A stretch of DNA of 12,012 bases from contig CALALV010000165.1 of assembly GCA_937925605.1 (NCBI GenBank), positions 1 to 12,012 on the forward strand, in the 5' to 3' direction. The stretch's first letter is position 1. Every line of letters begins with the position of its first letter. Shown piece after piece: positions 1 to 7,007 of this stretch. A model generated the notes under the pieces. That model was given only the letters and a program-made list of their open reading frames with translations, did not search any database and was not told the origin of the DNA. The stretch is from an uncultured Woeseia sp. (lineage in GTDB: Bacteria > Pseudomonadota > Gammaproteobacteria > Steroidobacterales > Woeseiaceae). Made by a program: the position numbers and the translations under genes.

Positions 1-1
1 A

Positions 2-550
2 TCACGCCTCGCGGTCGCGCGCCCGGCGCCGGCGCCGCCCGTCGAGTACCCGGTGCCGTCAGCCGCCGAGGCTGACGCCGCCGCGACCCGCAGCCTGCCG
101 CGGGACCGGCACCAGCTGCCCGGCTGTTTCGTCTGCGGCCCCGACCGCGCGCCCGGCGACGGGCTGCGGCTCCACGTCGGGCCGCTCGACCCCGGCGACG
201 ACGAGTGGGAGGGGGTCCTCGCTGCGTGCTGGCGGCCGGCCGCCGACCTGGCCGGCGCGGACGGGCAGGTATTGCCCGAGTTCCTGTGGGCGGCGCTCGA
301 TTGCCCGACTGCGTACGCCTGCGGTTCGCCGGCGGGCATGCCGCCGATCCTGCTCGGGCGGCAGGCGGTCGCGGTATTCGCGCGGCCGCAGGCCGGGACG
401 GACGTCATCGTGCTCGCGCGCCGGACCGGCCGCGAAGGCCGGAAACATTTCGCTGACGCGGCGCTGTACGACCCGGACGGCACGCCGCTCGCTGTCTGTC
501 GCACGACCTGGATCGAGGTCAGCCCGGAGGTCTTGCGCGGTATCGGCTAG
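2..550 (+). CDS. hotdog-fold thioesterase-like protein, 3' part (5' end outside window)
   Basis: The frame is open from base 2 to a TAG at 548-550, giving 182 visible residues. Landmarks are a CFVCGP motif followed by RAPGDGLRL, then PEFLWAALDCPTAYA, and a C-terminal strand ending in CRTTWIEV. These resemble the C-terminal half of PaaI/acyl-CoA thioesterase-like hotdog proteins, in which CFVCGP sits in the middle of a roughly 230-250 residue protein. A GTG at 53 could start a 165-residue product, but it has no convincing ribosome binding site. The residues before it (ending VEYPVPSAAEADAAAT) look like the normal linker ahead of CFVCGP in this family, so I infer that the gene begins upstream of the window. 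Hydrolysis of an acyl-CoA or similar thioester is a family-level guess and the substrate is unknown. The gene ends 16 bases from the convergent cyclase gene. Confidence 0.75.
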   Translation, partial: SRLAVARPAPAPPVEYPVPSAAEADAAATRSLPRDRHQLPGCFVCGPDRAPGDGLRLHVGPLDPGDDEWEGVLAACWRPAADLAGADGQVLPEFLWAALDCPTAYACGSPAGMPPILLGRQAVAVFARPQAGTDVIVLARRTGREGRKHFADAALYDPDGTPLAVCRTTWIEVSPEVLRGIG

Positions 551-566
551 CCGCCGGCAGCGGAGG

Positions 567-1610
567 TCAGTGCAGCGGGATCGCGTGCTCGCCGGTCGCG
601 TCGGTCACGTGCGCGACCCGGGTCAGGTTGCGGCCGCCGCGCTTGGCTTCGTAGAGCGCGTCGTCGGCGCGCCGCAGCCAGTTCTCGCCGGACTCGCCGC
701 TCTTCAGTTCCGCGACGCCGAGCGAGATCGTCACGTCCCGTTCCGGTACCAGCTCGTTGGCTTCGACCAGCGTGCGCAGCTGCTCGGCGAGCCGGCTGGC
801 CCGCTCGATGCTCTGGCCCTCGATGACGATGACGAACTCCTCGCCACCGATCCGGTACAGGCTGTCGGTCACCCGGATGCGCAGGTTGATGACCTCGGCA
901 AGCCGCACGAGGATCTGGTCGCCGACCGCGTGCCCGAATTCGTCGTTGACCGACTTGAAGTGGTCGAGGTCCAGGATGATCAGCGAGGCCGGCGCGCTGC
1001 TGCGTTCGTGGTGTGCGATGACCTCGGCCAGTTTCTGGGTCAGCGCGCGCCGGTTGCCGGCGCCGGTCAGCGGGTCACAGGTGGCGAGATCCATCAGCTG
1101 CTGGCGCTGGCTGCGGGTCAGCGCCGCGAACGCGTAGGCGAATACCGAGGTCATGATCATCGTGATCGATACGGTCGCGATCGCGAACACGTCCACCTGC
1201 GCGCTCAGGATCGGCACCATGGCGAGCAGCGTGAAGCCCGTCGCAGCCACCGCCTCGCCGGGCTTCAACAGGTAGTAGGCGACGACGATGGCCGGGTAGC
1301 CCCAGTACAGCTGCTTCGGCCCCATCAGGTACAGCGTGGCGATGAACCCGGCCAGGCACAGGATCGTGATGCTGACGCTCGCGAAGCGCACGCGCCGTGA
1401 GCGCAGGACGAACATGCCGAGCGTGGCGAACCCGGCGACGATCAGGGCATCCAGCAGGCCGATCCACCACTCGCGGTTGACGAAGCGGATGATGGCGAAC
1501 GGCAGCACGCCGAGCGCGCCCGCACCGCACAGCATCAGCGGCAGGAATTCCTCGAGGGACAGGTGGCCGCGGCCCTTCGGGCCGGACGGGTCGTTCGGGG
1601 TGTCGCGCAC
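567..1610 (-). CDS. membrane-anchored diguanylate cyclase (GGDEF domain)
   Basis: This 347-residue protein should make cyclic di-GMP from two GTP at the inner membrane. Residues about 21-165 hold around six hydrophobic helices with no recognisable periplasmic sensor domain, so this may be a membrane-embedded sensor. The GGDEF domain follows from DPLTGAGN (179-186), with metal-binding acidic residues in LDLDHF (213-218) and an intact active-site motif GGEEF (255-259). An RVTD I-site (246-249) lies five residues before it, so product inhibition is expected. There is no EAL or HD-GYP domain. The start is the GTG at 1610; AGGAGG lies at 1623-1628, a rather long 12 bases upstream, and no better start was seen. 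The gene lies 8 bases after the M20 peptidase stop, so it is probably cotranscribed, but a perfect -10 hexamer inside the peptidase gene could drive it separately. Confidence 0.93.
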   Translation of the reverse strand: MRDTPNDPSGPKGRGHLSLEEFLPLMLCGAGALGVLPFAIIRFVNREWWIGLLDALIVAGFATLGMFVLRSRRVRFASVSITILCLAGFIATLYLMGPKQLYWGYPAIVVAYYLLKPGEAVAATGFTLLAMVPILSAQVDVFAIATVSITMIMTSVFAYAFAALTRSQRQQLMDLATCDPLTGAGNRRALTQKLAEVIAHHERSSAPASLIILDLDHFKSVNDEFGHAVGDQILVRLAEVINLRIRVTDSLYRIGGEEFVIVIEGQSIERASRLAEQLRTLVEANELVPERDVTISLGVAELKSGESGENWLRRADDALYEAKRGGRNLTRVAHVTDATGEHAIPLH

Positions 1611-1618
1611 GGGTCGGG

Positions 1619-3157
1619 TCAGCCTCCTGGGCTCGGTGTCGCATCGGGCGCGCTGCTGAGCACCGCGAGCATTATAGAAAGCCCCTCAATAAAATCACCT
1701 AACCGTATGTTTTCATTTGGGCTATGCTGGTTATTGTCGATGTTCACCGTGGCCACTGCGGCCGCCGGCAGCCCGAGCGTGTCGACGAACGGCGCGATCG
1801 GGATCGACCCGCCCATTGTACGGATCAGTATTGGCTCCCGACCGTACAGGTGTCTCATTCCCGCGCGCGCCATGCGCCCGGCCGCCGCGTCCATGTCGCT
1901 CCGGAACGCCGGGTAGCTGTAGCTGTGCTCGAGCGTGACGAGCCGCGGATGGGCCGCCCGCGCCGCGGCGTCCGGCGGGCCCGGCAGGACCCGGAAGCCC
2001 TGGCGCTCGACGTGCTCGCGCAGAAGGCCGAGCAGGCGCTCGTGCGGCGTCTCGGGCACCAGCCGGATGTCGATCTCGGCGATGGCACTCGCCGGGATGA
2101 TCGTGCGCGCTTCCCTGCCCACCCAGGCGGAGCGCAGGCCACGGATGTTCAGCGACGGGTATTGCAGGGCTTCCTGCAGCGTCGCGGCGACGTTGTCCGG
2201 CCGCGCGACCCCGAGATCCGCCAGCAGGCGGTCCTCGTCGTCGGGCACGCGACGCAGCTGTTCGCGGGTCGCGTCGTCGAGGCGGACGCCGTCGTAGAAA
2301 CCGGGGATCAGCACCCGTCCATCCTGGGACTTCATCGAGGCCAGCAGCTGTGCCAGCGACAGGGCCGGGTTCGGGACGTAGTTGCCGTAGTGGCCGCTGT
2401 GCTGCGGCCGTTCAGGCCCCCAGGTCGTCAGCGTCACGGTCATGATGCCGCGCGCGCCGAAGGAAACGGTCGGCGCGCCCGAGGCGTGCGGCGGGCCGTC
2501 GAAGATCAGCAGCAGGTCCGCTGCCAGCCGGTCGCGATGTTCTGCGATCAGCGCGGCGAGGTGCGGCGAGCCGAGTTCTTCCTCGGTATCGATGATCACT
2601 TTCAGGTCATAGGCGGGCACGTGGCCGGCCGCGTCGAGCGCGCGGATCGCGGCCATGAACTGCGTCATCGGCCCCTTCGAGTCGGATGCCGAGCGCGCGA
2701 AGATGCGCCAGTCCGGGTCGCGCTCGCCGGCGAGGCGTTCCCAGGGCAGCGCCTGCCAGTTGCCGTCCGCGTCGCGCGCCTTCAGGACCGGGTCGTAGGG
2801 GTCCGGCTGGTCCCAGGCCGCCGGATCGACGGGCTGCCCGTCCGCCTGCAGGTAGACCAGCACGGTGCCGCGTGCGCCGGGATGGCGGCGCTCGGCGAAC
2901 AGCTCCGGCTGGCCGGGCGGCGCGGGCGGCGGGGTCCCCACGCCGAGTGCGTCGAAGCGCTGTTCAAACCAGCCGACGAGCCGCAGGATGTCCTCGGAAT
3001 TATTGGCGTCGTTCGGCAAGGCGAGGAACTCGCGGTACAGCGCGAGCGCCGCGTCCGTGTGCGCCGCTGCCAGCGCGCGCAGCGCCGCCGCGTCGGGAGC
3101 CTCCGCGCGCGGGGCGCCGGCGACGAACGCCAGGAGCAGTAGCGGCAGCCAGCGCAC
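1619..3157 (-). CDS. secreted M20-family metallohydrolase/peptidase
   Basis: The 512-residue product begins with a Sec-type signal peptide (RWLPLLLLAFVAGAPRAEA, likely cleaved after residue 20), placing it in the periplasm or outside the cell. The M20 di-zinc fold is clear: ARSASDSKGP with Asp159, the EEELGS box (catalytic base Glu193, metal ligand Glu194), FDGP with Asp220, HSGHYGN with His253 of the dimerisation lid, and a final HSPNE with His478. The first zinc-ligand region reads YLQADGQPVDP, where usual relatives have GHxDxQPVDP, so the expected His is Gln104. The family cleaves dipeptides, acyl-amino acids, or related amides; the exact substrate cannot be told. The GTG start at 3157 overlaps the TAG of the upstream META gene by one base, suggesting translational coupling. 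A longer open frame reaching 3487 is only a shadow of that gene. The last 25 or so codons are unusually AT-rich. Confidence 0.9.
   Translation of the reverse strand: MRWLPLLLLAFVAGAPRAEAPDAAALRALAAAHTDAALALYREFLALPNDANNSEDILRLVGWFEQRFDALGVGTPPPAPPGQPELFAERRHPGARGTVLVYLQADGQPVDPAAWDQPDPYDPVLKARDADGNWQALPWERLAGERDPDWRIFARSASDSKGPMTQFMAAIRALDAAGHVPAYDLKVIIDTEEELGSPHLAALIAEHRDRLAADLLLIFDGPPHASGAPTVSFGARGIMTVTLTTWGPERPQHSGHYGNYVPNPALSLAQLLASMKSQDGRVLIPGFYDGVRLDDATREQLRRVPDDEDRLLADLGVARPDNVAATLQEALQYPSLNIRGLRSAWVGREARTIIPASAIAEIDIRLVPETPHERLLGLLREHVERQGFRVLPGPPDAAARAAHPRLVTLEHSYSYPAFRSDMDAAAGRMARAGMRHLYGREPILIRTMGGSIPIAPFVDTLGLPAAAVATVNIDNNQHSPNENIRLGDFIEGLSIMLAVLSSAPDATPSPGG
1671..1676 (-). promoter_or_regulatory. 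candidate internal promoter -10 (TATAAT) for the diguanylate cyclase gene
   Basis: The minus strand carries an exact TATAAT here, inside the 3' coding end of the M20 gene. A start of transcription near 1664 would give a leader of about 54 bases, containing the AGGAGG at 1623-1628 before the GTG at 1610. The surrounding 70 bases (1671-1740) contain 26 G or C by direct count, about 37%, in an otherwise very GC-rich region. No good -35 hexamer stands at 16-18 bases (the best is around GGTGAT), so an AT-rich UP-like element or an activator would have to compensate. It is a prediction from sequence only. Confidence 0.4.
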
Positions 3158-3618
3158 TAGCGCACCTTGCCGTCGGGAGCAGCCGGGGCGAAGCGCGCCA
3201 GGCGTTCGCCCGCGCCGCTCAGGACGAGCTGCCGGCCGTCCGTCAGCACCGAGTCCGTGTCCGCCAGCGCGGCGGTCAGCGCGTCGTCGAACGCCATCCG
3301 TTCGCCCGCGCAGGCGCGTCGCGTGCCGGCGAGCGGCCCGACCAGCAGCCGCCCGGCGTCGAGACGATAGTCGCCCGAATAGCGATTGCACGCGCCGTCG
3401 ACGACCAGCAGCCCGCCGGGTGTGAACTGCAGGCTGGTCCCGGCCGCGTGCGCGGCAGCCGCGTCGCGCAGCGCGAGCAGGCGCCACTGGTTGCCGGTGA
3501 GTTCGTCGGCCTCGGGCGCACGCAGTGCGTCCGTCGACGGCCGCAGCTTGCCGAGATTGACCAGCGCGAGGCCGGCGAGGAACAACAGGAAAAAGACGAA
3601 ACCGACGGTCGCTTTCAC
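3157..3618 (-). CDS. membrane-anchored META-domain (HslJ/DUF306-like) protein
   Basis: The product is 153 residues. An N-terminal hydrophobic segment (about residues 4-22, VGFVFFLLFLAGLALV) looks like an uncleaved anchor, with no lipobox. A META domain follows: NQWRLLAL near 43-50, GACNRYSGDY at 75-84, and GPLAGTRRAC ending at Cys103. The conserved Cys77 and Cys103 match the usual GCN and TRMAC positions of HslJ-type proteins. Members are small envelope proteins linked in some species to stress or antibiotic tolerance; no biochemical activity is known to me. I place the start at the GTG at 3618 because GGGAGAGG lies just upstream (3621-3628). A further upstream ATG at 3669 would add 17 residues unlike an export signal and would sit on a candidate promoter. 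This is the first gene of the META-M20-GGDEF operon, and its TAG overlaps the next GTG. Confidence 0.85.
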   Translation of the reverse strand: MKATVGFVFFLLFLAGLALVNLGKLRPSTDALRAPEADELTGNQWRLLALRDAAAAHAAGTSLQFTPGGLLVVDGACNRYSGDYRLDAGRLLVGPLAGTRRACAGERMAFDDALTAALADTDSVLTDGRQLVLSGAGERLARFAPAAPDGKVR

Positions 3619-3620
3619 CG

Positions 3621-3628
3621 CCTCTCCC
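3621..3628 (-). promoter_or_regulatory. ribosome binding site deciding the META gene start
   Basis: Read on the minus strand, this is GGGAGAGG, followed by CG and the GTG at 3618. The GGGAG core stands 5 bases from the start codon. No comparable site precedes the ATG at 3669, which supports the shorter protein beginning with the hydrophobic anchor. Confidence 0.6.
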
Positions 3629-3648
3629 AGGTCGCGACAGGCCCTTAC

Positions 3649-3654
3649 AGTGTA
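3649..3654 (-). promoter_or_regulatory. candidate -10 box for the META-M20-GGDEF operon
   Basis: The minus strand reads TACACT (four of six matches to TATAAT, including the key positions), about 30 bases before the GTG at 3618. The predicted transcription start would fall near 3642, leaving a short leader with the GGGAGAGG site. No clear -35 hexamer is visible in the GC-rich bases upstream, so this is only a weak candidate. Confidence 0.25.
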
Positions 3655-3767
3655 CATGACCCGGCGCATCGCCCCGGTCGCGGCGGCGTCCGGAGGCGCA
3701 CGCGGGCCGGCGCGGCCCTGATCGGCCTTCGCGCCATGCGGGGTTCAGCTGCCGGAGCCGTTCGGGG

Positions 3768-3773
3768 TATCGT
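3768..3773 (+). promoter_or_regulatory. candidate -10 box for the ABC transporter-lipocalin operon
   Basis: The divergent region between the META gene (start 3618) and the ABC ATPase gene (start 3802) is about 183 bases long and holds no gene. On the plus strand, TATCGT at 3768-3773 is the best -10 match (four of six). The nearest -35-like bases, TTCAGC at 3744-3749, are poor and 18 bases away. I see no convincing operator repeat in this stretch. Confidence 0.2.
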
Positions 3774-3801
3774 TGCGATCCGCCCGGATTCGCAGGGACG
3801 C

Positions 3802-4503
3802 ATGATGACGACAGACGTTTCGCCGCCGCGGGTCCGCATCGAGGGCCTGTGCCGCAGTTTCCGCGAGGGCGAACGGGAACACGCCGTGCTGCAGGACCTG
3901 CACGCGGAATTCGCGGCGGGCGGAACCGTCGCGCTGCGCGGCCGTTCCGGGTCGGGCAAGTCGACGCTGTTGAACCTCATCGCCGGGATCGACACGGCCG
4001 ACGCCGGCCGGGTCCTGATCGAGGGCCGCGACATCACCGGCATGGACGAGCGCGCGCGCACGCTGTTCCGGCGCCGCCACCTCGGTTTCGTGTACCAGTC
4101 CTTCAACCTCGTACCGACGCTGACCGTTGCCGACAACGTGCGGCTGGTCCTCGAACTGAACGGTGTGGCCGCCGGGGAGGCCGGCGCACGCGTCGACGAA
4201 CTGCTCGCGGCCGTCATGCTGGCCGACCGGCGTGACAGCTGGCCGGAGCTGTTGTCGGGCGGCGAGCAGCAGCGGGTCGCGCTCGCGCGCGCGGTGGCAC
4301 ACCGGCCTCTGCTGCTGCTGGCCGACGAGCCGACCGGCAACCTCGACGACGCGACGGCCGACATCGTGCTCGGCCTGCTGGAGCGTTTGCGCCGCGAGGA
4401 AGGCGCGACCCTGGTCATGGCGACGCACAGCGCCAAGATCGCGGCGTCCTGCGACCGCTGCCTCGAACTGAAGAACGGCCGGCTGGTCGGGACCGGCGAC
4501 TGA
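3802..4503 (+). CDS. ABC transporter ATP-binding protein (MacB/LolD/AttE type)
   Basis: A 233-residue nucleotide-binding subunit with every ABC motif intact: Walker A GRSGSGKS (47-54), Q-loop Gln99 in FVYQSFNL, signature LSGGEQQ (151-157), Walker B LLLLADE (170-176), D-loop near NLDD, and switch His209 in MATHS. This size and sequence style is that of the LolD/MacB/YbbA group, which powers FtsX-type permeases acting on lipids, lipoproteins, or peptides at the periplasmic face rather than classic import. AGGGA at 3794-3798 serves either of two adjacent ATG codons (3802 or 3805). The much longer open frame running from 2686 is not coding before this point. Its TGA overlaps the permease ATG by one base, showing a coupled pair. 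ATP hydrolysis in the cytoplasm would drive movement of the permease and its periplasmic domains. Confidence 0.95.
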   Translation: MMTTDVSPPRVRIEGLCRSFREGEREHAVLQDLHAEFAAGGTVALRGRSGSGKSTLLNLIAGIDTADAGRVLIEGRDITGMDERARTLFRRRHLGFVYQSFNLVPTLTVADNVRLVLELNGVAAGEAGARVDELLAAVMLADRRDSWPELLSGGEQQRVALARAVAHRPLLLLADEPTGNLDDATADIVLGLLERLRREEGATLVMATHSAKIAASCDRCLELKNGRLVGTGD

Positions 4504-7004
4504 TGCGCACGCTGCGGCGGGCCAGCGTCGGTTACCTGTGGCGCCATCCGTGGCAGCTGCTGCTGGCGCTGCTCGGCATCGTCACGGGCGTCGCGGTGAT
4601 CGTCGCCGTCGATCTCGCCAACGCCAGCTCGCAGCGGGCCTTCGAACTGTCGATGGACGCCGTCACCGGTTCCGCCACGCACCAGGTCGTCGGCGGTCCC
4701 GGCGGCCTGGCCGACGCTACCTACGTCGCGCTGCGCGTCGAGCACGGAGTCGGGCGCCTCGCGCCGGTCGTCGAGAGCTACGCCGACGTCGACGGGCGGA
4801 CGCTGCGCCTGCTGGGCGTCGACCCGCTGGCCGAGGGCGAGTTCAGGGACTACACGCAGCCCGATGCAACGGGTGCGGACGGGCGTGCCGTCCTCGCAAC
4901 CCTGCTGACCGTGCCGGGCAGCGTGCTGCTCAGCGCGGACGCCGCGGCCGCGTTCGGACTCGCGGATGGCGATGCGTTCACGCTCGAGGTCGACGGCATG
5001 CGACGCGACGCCCAGGTGGCGGGCACGCTGCCCGACGGCGCGGGCCTGCGCAACCTGCTGGTCGCCGACATTGCGACGGCCCGCGAGTGGCTCGGCCGCG
5101 GCGGGCGGCTGACCCGCATCGACGTCCGCCTGGAGGACGCGGGCGAGGTCGAGCGCCTGCGCGACCTGCTGCCGCCGGGCGTGCAACTGCTCGACGCCCC
5201 GGGACGCACGCGGTCCGTTGCCGAGCTGAGCCGCGCGTTCACCGTGAACCTGACCGCGATGAGCCTGCTCGCGCTGCTGATCGGCGTGTTCCTGATCTAC
5301 AACAGCATCAGCTTTGCCGTGCTGCAGCGGCGCGAGCTGATCGCGACCTTGCGCGCGCTCGGCCTGACCCGTGGCCAGGCGATGCGCCTGGTCCTCGGCG
5401 AGGCGCTGGCGCTCGGCGCCTCCGGTGCCGTGCTCGGGCTGGCGGCCGGCGCCTGGCTCGGCGACGAGCTGCTGGCGCTGGTCTCGCGCTCGATCAACGA
5501 CCTGTATTTCCGCGTAACGGTCAGCTCGGTATCGCTGGACGCGTTGACGCTCTTCAAGGGTCTGGCCGCGGGTCGGCTCGCGACCCTCGTGGCCGGCGCG
5601 AGCCCGGCGGCCGAGGCGGCGGGCTATGCGCCGCGGCTCGGCCAGGCGCGCGCGACGCTCGAGGCCCGGGCTGGCCGCCTGCTGCCGCGACTGACCGTCG
5701 CGGGCGGCGTGCTCGCGCTCGCCACGCTGCCGGTGCTGCTGCTGTCGGGCAAGGCGCTGGTCGCCGGGCTGGCCGCCCTGTTCATGGCCGTGCTCGGGCT
5801 CGCGCTGACGATTCCGGCGCTCGTGCGCCTGCTGGTTACGGGCCTGGCCGGGCTCGCCGGCTCCCTGTTCGGCGGCATGGCGAGGTACACGGTTGCCGGT
5901 ATCGGCGCGCAGCTGTCGCGCACCGGCGTGGCGATCGTCGCGCTCGCCGTCGCGGTCTCCGCGACGGTCGGTGTCAGCACGATGGTCGGGAGTTTCCGGG
6001 CCGCGGTCGGCGACTGGCTGGACGGCACGCTGCAGTCCGATCTCTACGTCAACGCGGTGCGCGGCAGCCTGGCGCCGGAACGGGTGGACGAACTCGTCGC
6101 GGTCGACGGCATCGAGTACTGGAGCAGCAGCCGCCGTGCCTGGCTCGAAAACGAACGCGGCCGCACGCGCCTGATCGTGCTGCGCATGGCACCGCGCAGC
6201 TATGCCGGCACCGAGTTGCTCGATGCCTCGCCGGAAGAGGTGTGGCCGGCGTTCGAGAACCAGGGCGCGGTGCTGGTCTCGGAGTCCTACGCGTTTGCGA
6301 ACGACGTGGCCGCCGGCGACAGCCTGCGCTTGCCGACGGACCGCGGCGAGCGCGCCTTCCGGGTCGCGGCGACGTTCCGCAGCTATGACGCAAACCCGGA
6401 GGCGGTCATCATGAGCCGGTCCATCTACGACCTGTTCTTCGACGACGACCGGGTCGACGGGCTCGGGCTGTACCTCGCGGACGGCGCGGACGCCGACGCC
6501 GTCGCGGCGGCGCTCGGGCGCGTGGCGGGGGGACGCCAGTCGCTGGAGATTCGCTCGAACGCCGAGCTGCGCAGCCTGTCGCTCGACATCTTCGATCGCA
6601 CGTTCGTGATCACCGACGTGCTCTACTGGCTGGCCGTCGGCGTCGCGATCGTCGGCACGCTCGCCGCCATGCTCGCGCTGCAGCTGGAGCGCGCCCGCGA
6701 GCTCGCGACGCTGCGCGCACTCGGCGTGACGCGGCTGCAGCTCGGCTCCATGGTGACGTTGCAGAGCGGCCTGATCGGCGCGTTCGCCGGGATCGCGGCG
6801 CTGCCGCTCGGCCTGCTGATGGCGGTGTTGCTGATCGACGTCATAAATCGCCGTGCGTTCGGCTGGAGCATGGCCGTCGAGATAGAGCCGGGCGTGCTCG
6901 GCTTCGCGCTGGCGCTCGCGGCCGGCGCCGCGCTGCTCGCGGGCCTGTATCCCGCCTGGCGCGCGGGACGCAGCGACCCTGCGCTCGCGATGCGCGAGGA
7001 CTGA
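4503..7004 (+). CDS. ABC transporter permease with two FtsX/MacB domains
   Basis: This 833-residue inner-membrane protein is a tandem permease, so one chain could supply both transmembrane halves. An N-terminal helix (about 17-38) leads to a periplasmic MacB-like domain (about 40-240). The first FtsX unit has helices near 249-272, 297-318, and 354-368, with the cytoplasmic coupling segment RRELIATLRALGLTRGQ at 276-292. A central hydrophobic block (about 397-495) begins the second half, followed by a second periplasmic domain (about 500-700). The second FtsX unit has helices near 708-728, 755-778, and 797-818, with its own coupling segment ARELATLRALGVTRLQ (731-746). This layout matches YbbP and AttF/G-type permeases. 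It starts at the ATG overlapping the ATPase stop, and the lipocalin lipoprotein gene follows 3 bases after its TGA. A role in moving lipids or hydrophobic ligands is inferred from family and context. Confidence 0.92.
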   Translation: MRTLRRASVGYLWRHPWQLLLALLGIVTGVAVIVAVDLANASSQRAFELSMDAVTGSATHQVVGGPGGLADATYVALRVEHGVGRLAPVVESYADVDGRTLRLLGVDPLAEGEFRDYTQPDATGADGRAVLATLLTVPGSVLLSADAAAAFGLADGDAFTLEVDGMRRDAQVAGTLPDGAGLRNLLVADIATAREWLGRGGRLTRIDVRLEDAGEVERLRDLLPPGVQLLDAPGRTRSVAELSRAFTVNLTAMSLLALLIGVFLIYNSISFAVLQRRELIATLRALGLTRGQAMRLVLGEALALGASGAVLGLAAGAWLGDELLALVSRSINDLYFRVTVSSVSLDALTLFKGLAAGRLATLVAGASPAAEAAGYAPRLGQARATLEARAGRLLPRLTVAGGVLALATLPVLLLSGKALVAGLAALFMAVLGLALTIPALVRLLVTGLAGLAGSLFGGMARYTVAGIGAQLSRTGVAIVALAVAVSATVGVSTMVGSFRAAVGDWLDGTLQSDLYVNAVRGSLAPERVDELVAVDGIEYWSSSRRAWLENERGRTRLIVLRMAPRSYAGTELLDASPEEVWPAFENQGAVLVSESYAFANDVAAGDSLRLPTDRGERAFRVAATFRSYDANPEAVIMSRSIYDLFFDDDRVDGLGLYLADGADADAVAAALGRVAGGRQSLEIRSNAELRSLSLDIFDRTFVITDVLYWLAVGVAIVGTLAAMLALQLERARELATLRALGVTRLQLGSMVTLQSGLIGAFAGIAALPLGLLMAVLLIDVINRRAFGWSMAVEIEPGVLGFALALAAGAALLAGLYPAWRAGRSDPALAMRED
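6996..7000 (+). promoter_or_regulatory. ribosome binding site for the AttH-like lipoprotein gene
   Basis: GAGGA lies within the last codons of the permease gene, 7 bases before the GTG at 7008. This favours the GTG start and shows that translation of the lipoprotein is set up inside the permease coding end, consistent with one transcript. Confidence 0.6.
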
Positions 7005-7007
7005 GCC

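Noticed and set aside
570..1400. A 276-codon plus-strand open frame opposite the diguanylate cyclase gene.
   Set aside because: Shadow of a gene with an intact GGEEF motif; no domain or ribosome binding site of its own.
1724..3142. A 472-codon plus-strand open frame opposite the M20 gene.
   Set aside because: Low-complexity, Arg- and Val-rich product with no domain; antisense shadow of a clear metallohydrolase gene.
3158..3487. N-terminal extension of the M20 frame by 110 codons.
   Set aside because: The added residues are Arg-rich and overlap the META gene. The signal peptide begins exactly at the GTG at 3157, next to the META stop.
2686..3801. N-terminal extension of the ABC ATPase frame by 372 codons.
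   Set aside because: Low-complexity translation of the antisense of other genes. The ABC domain starts just after the ATG at 3802, which has a ribosome binding site.
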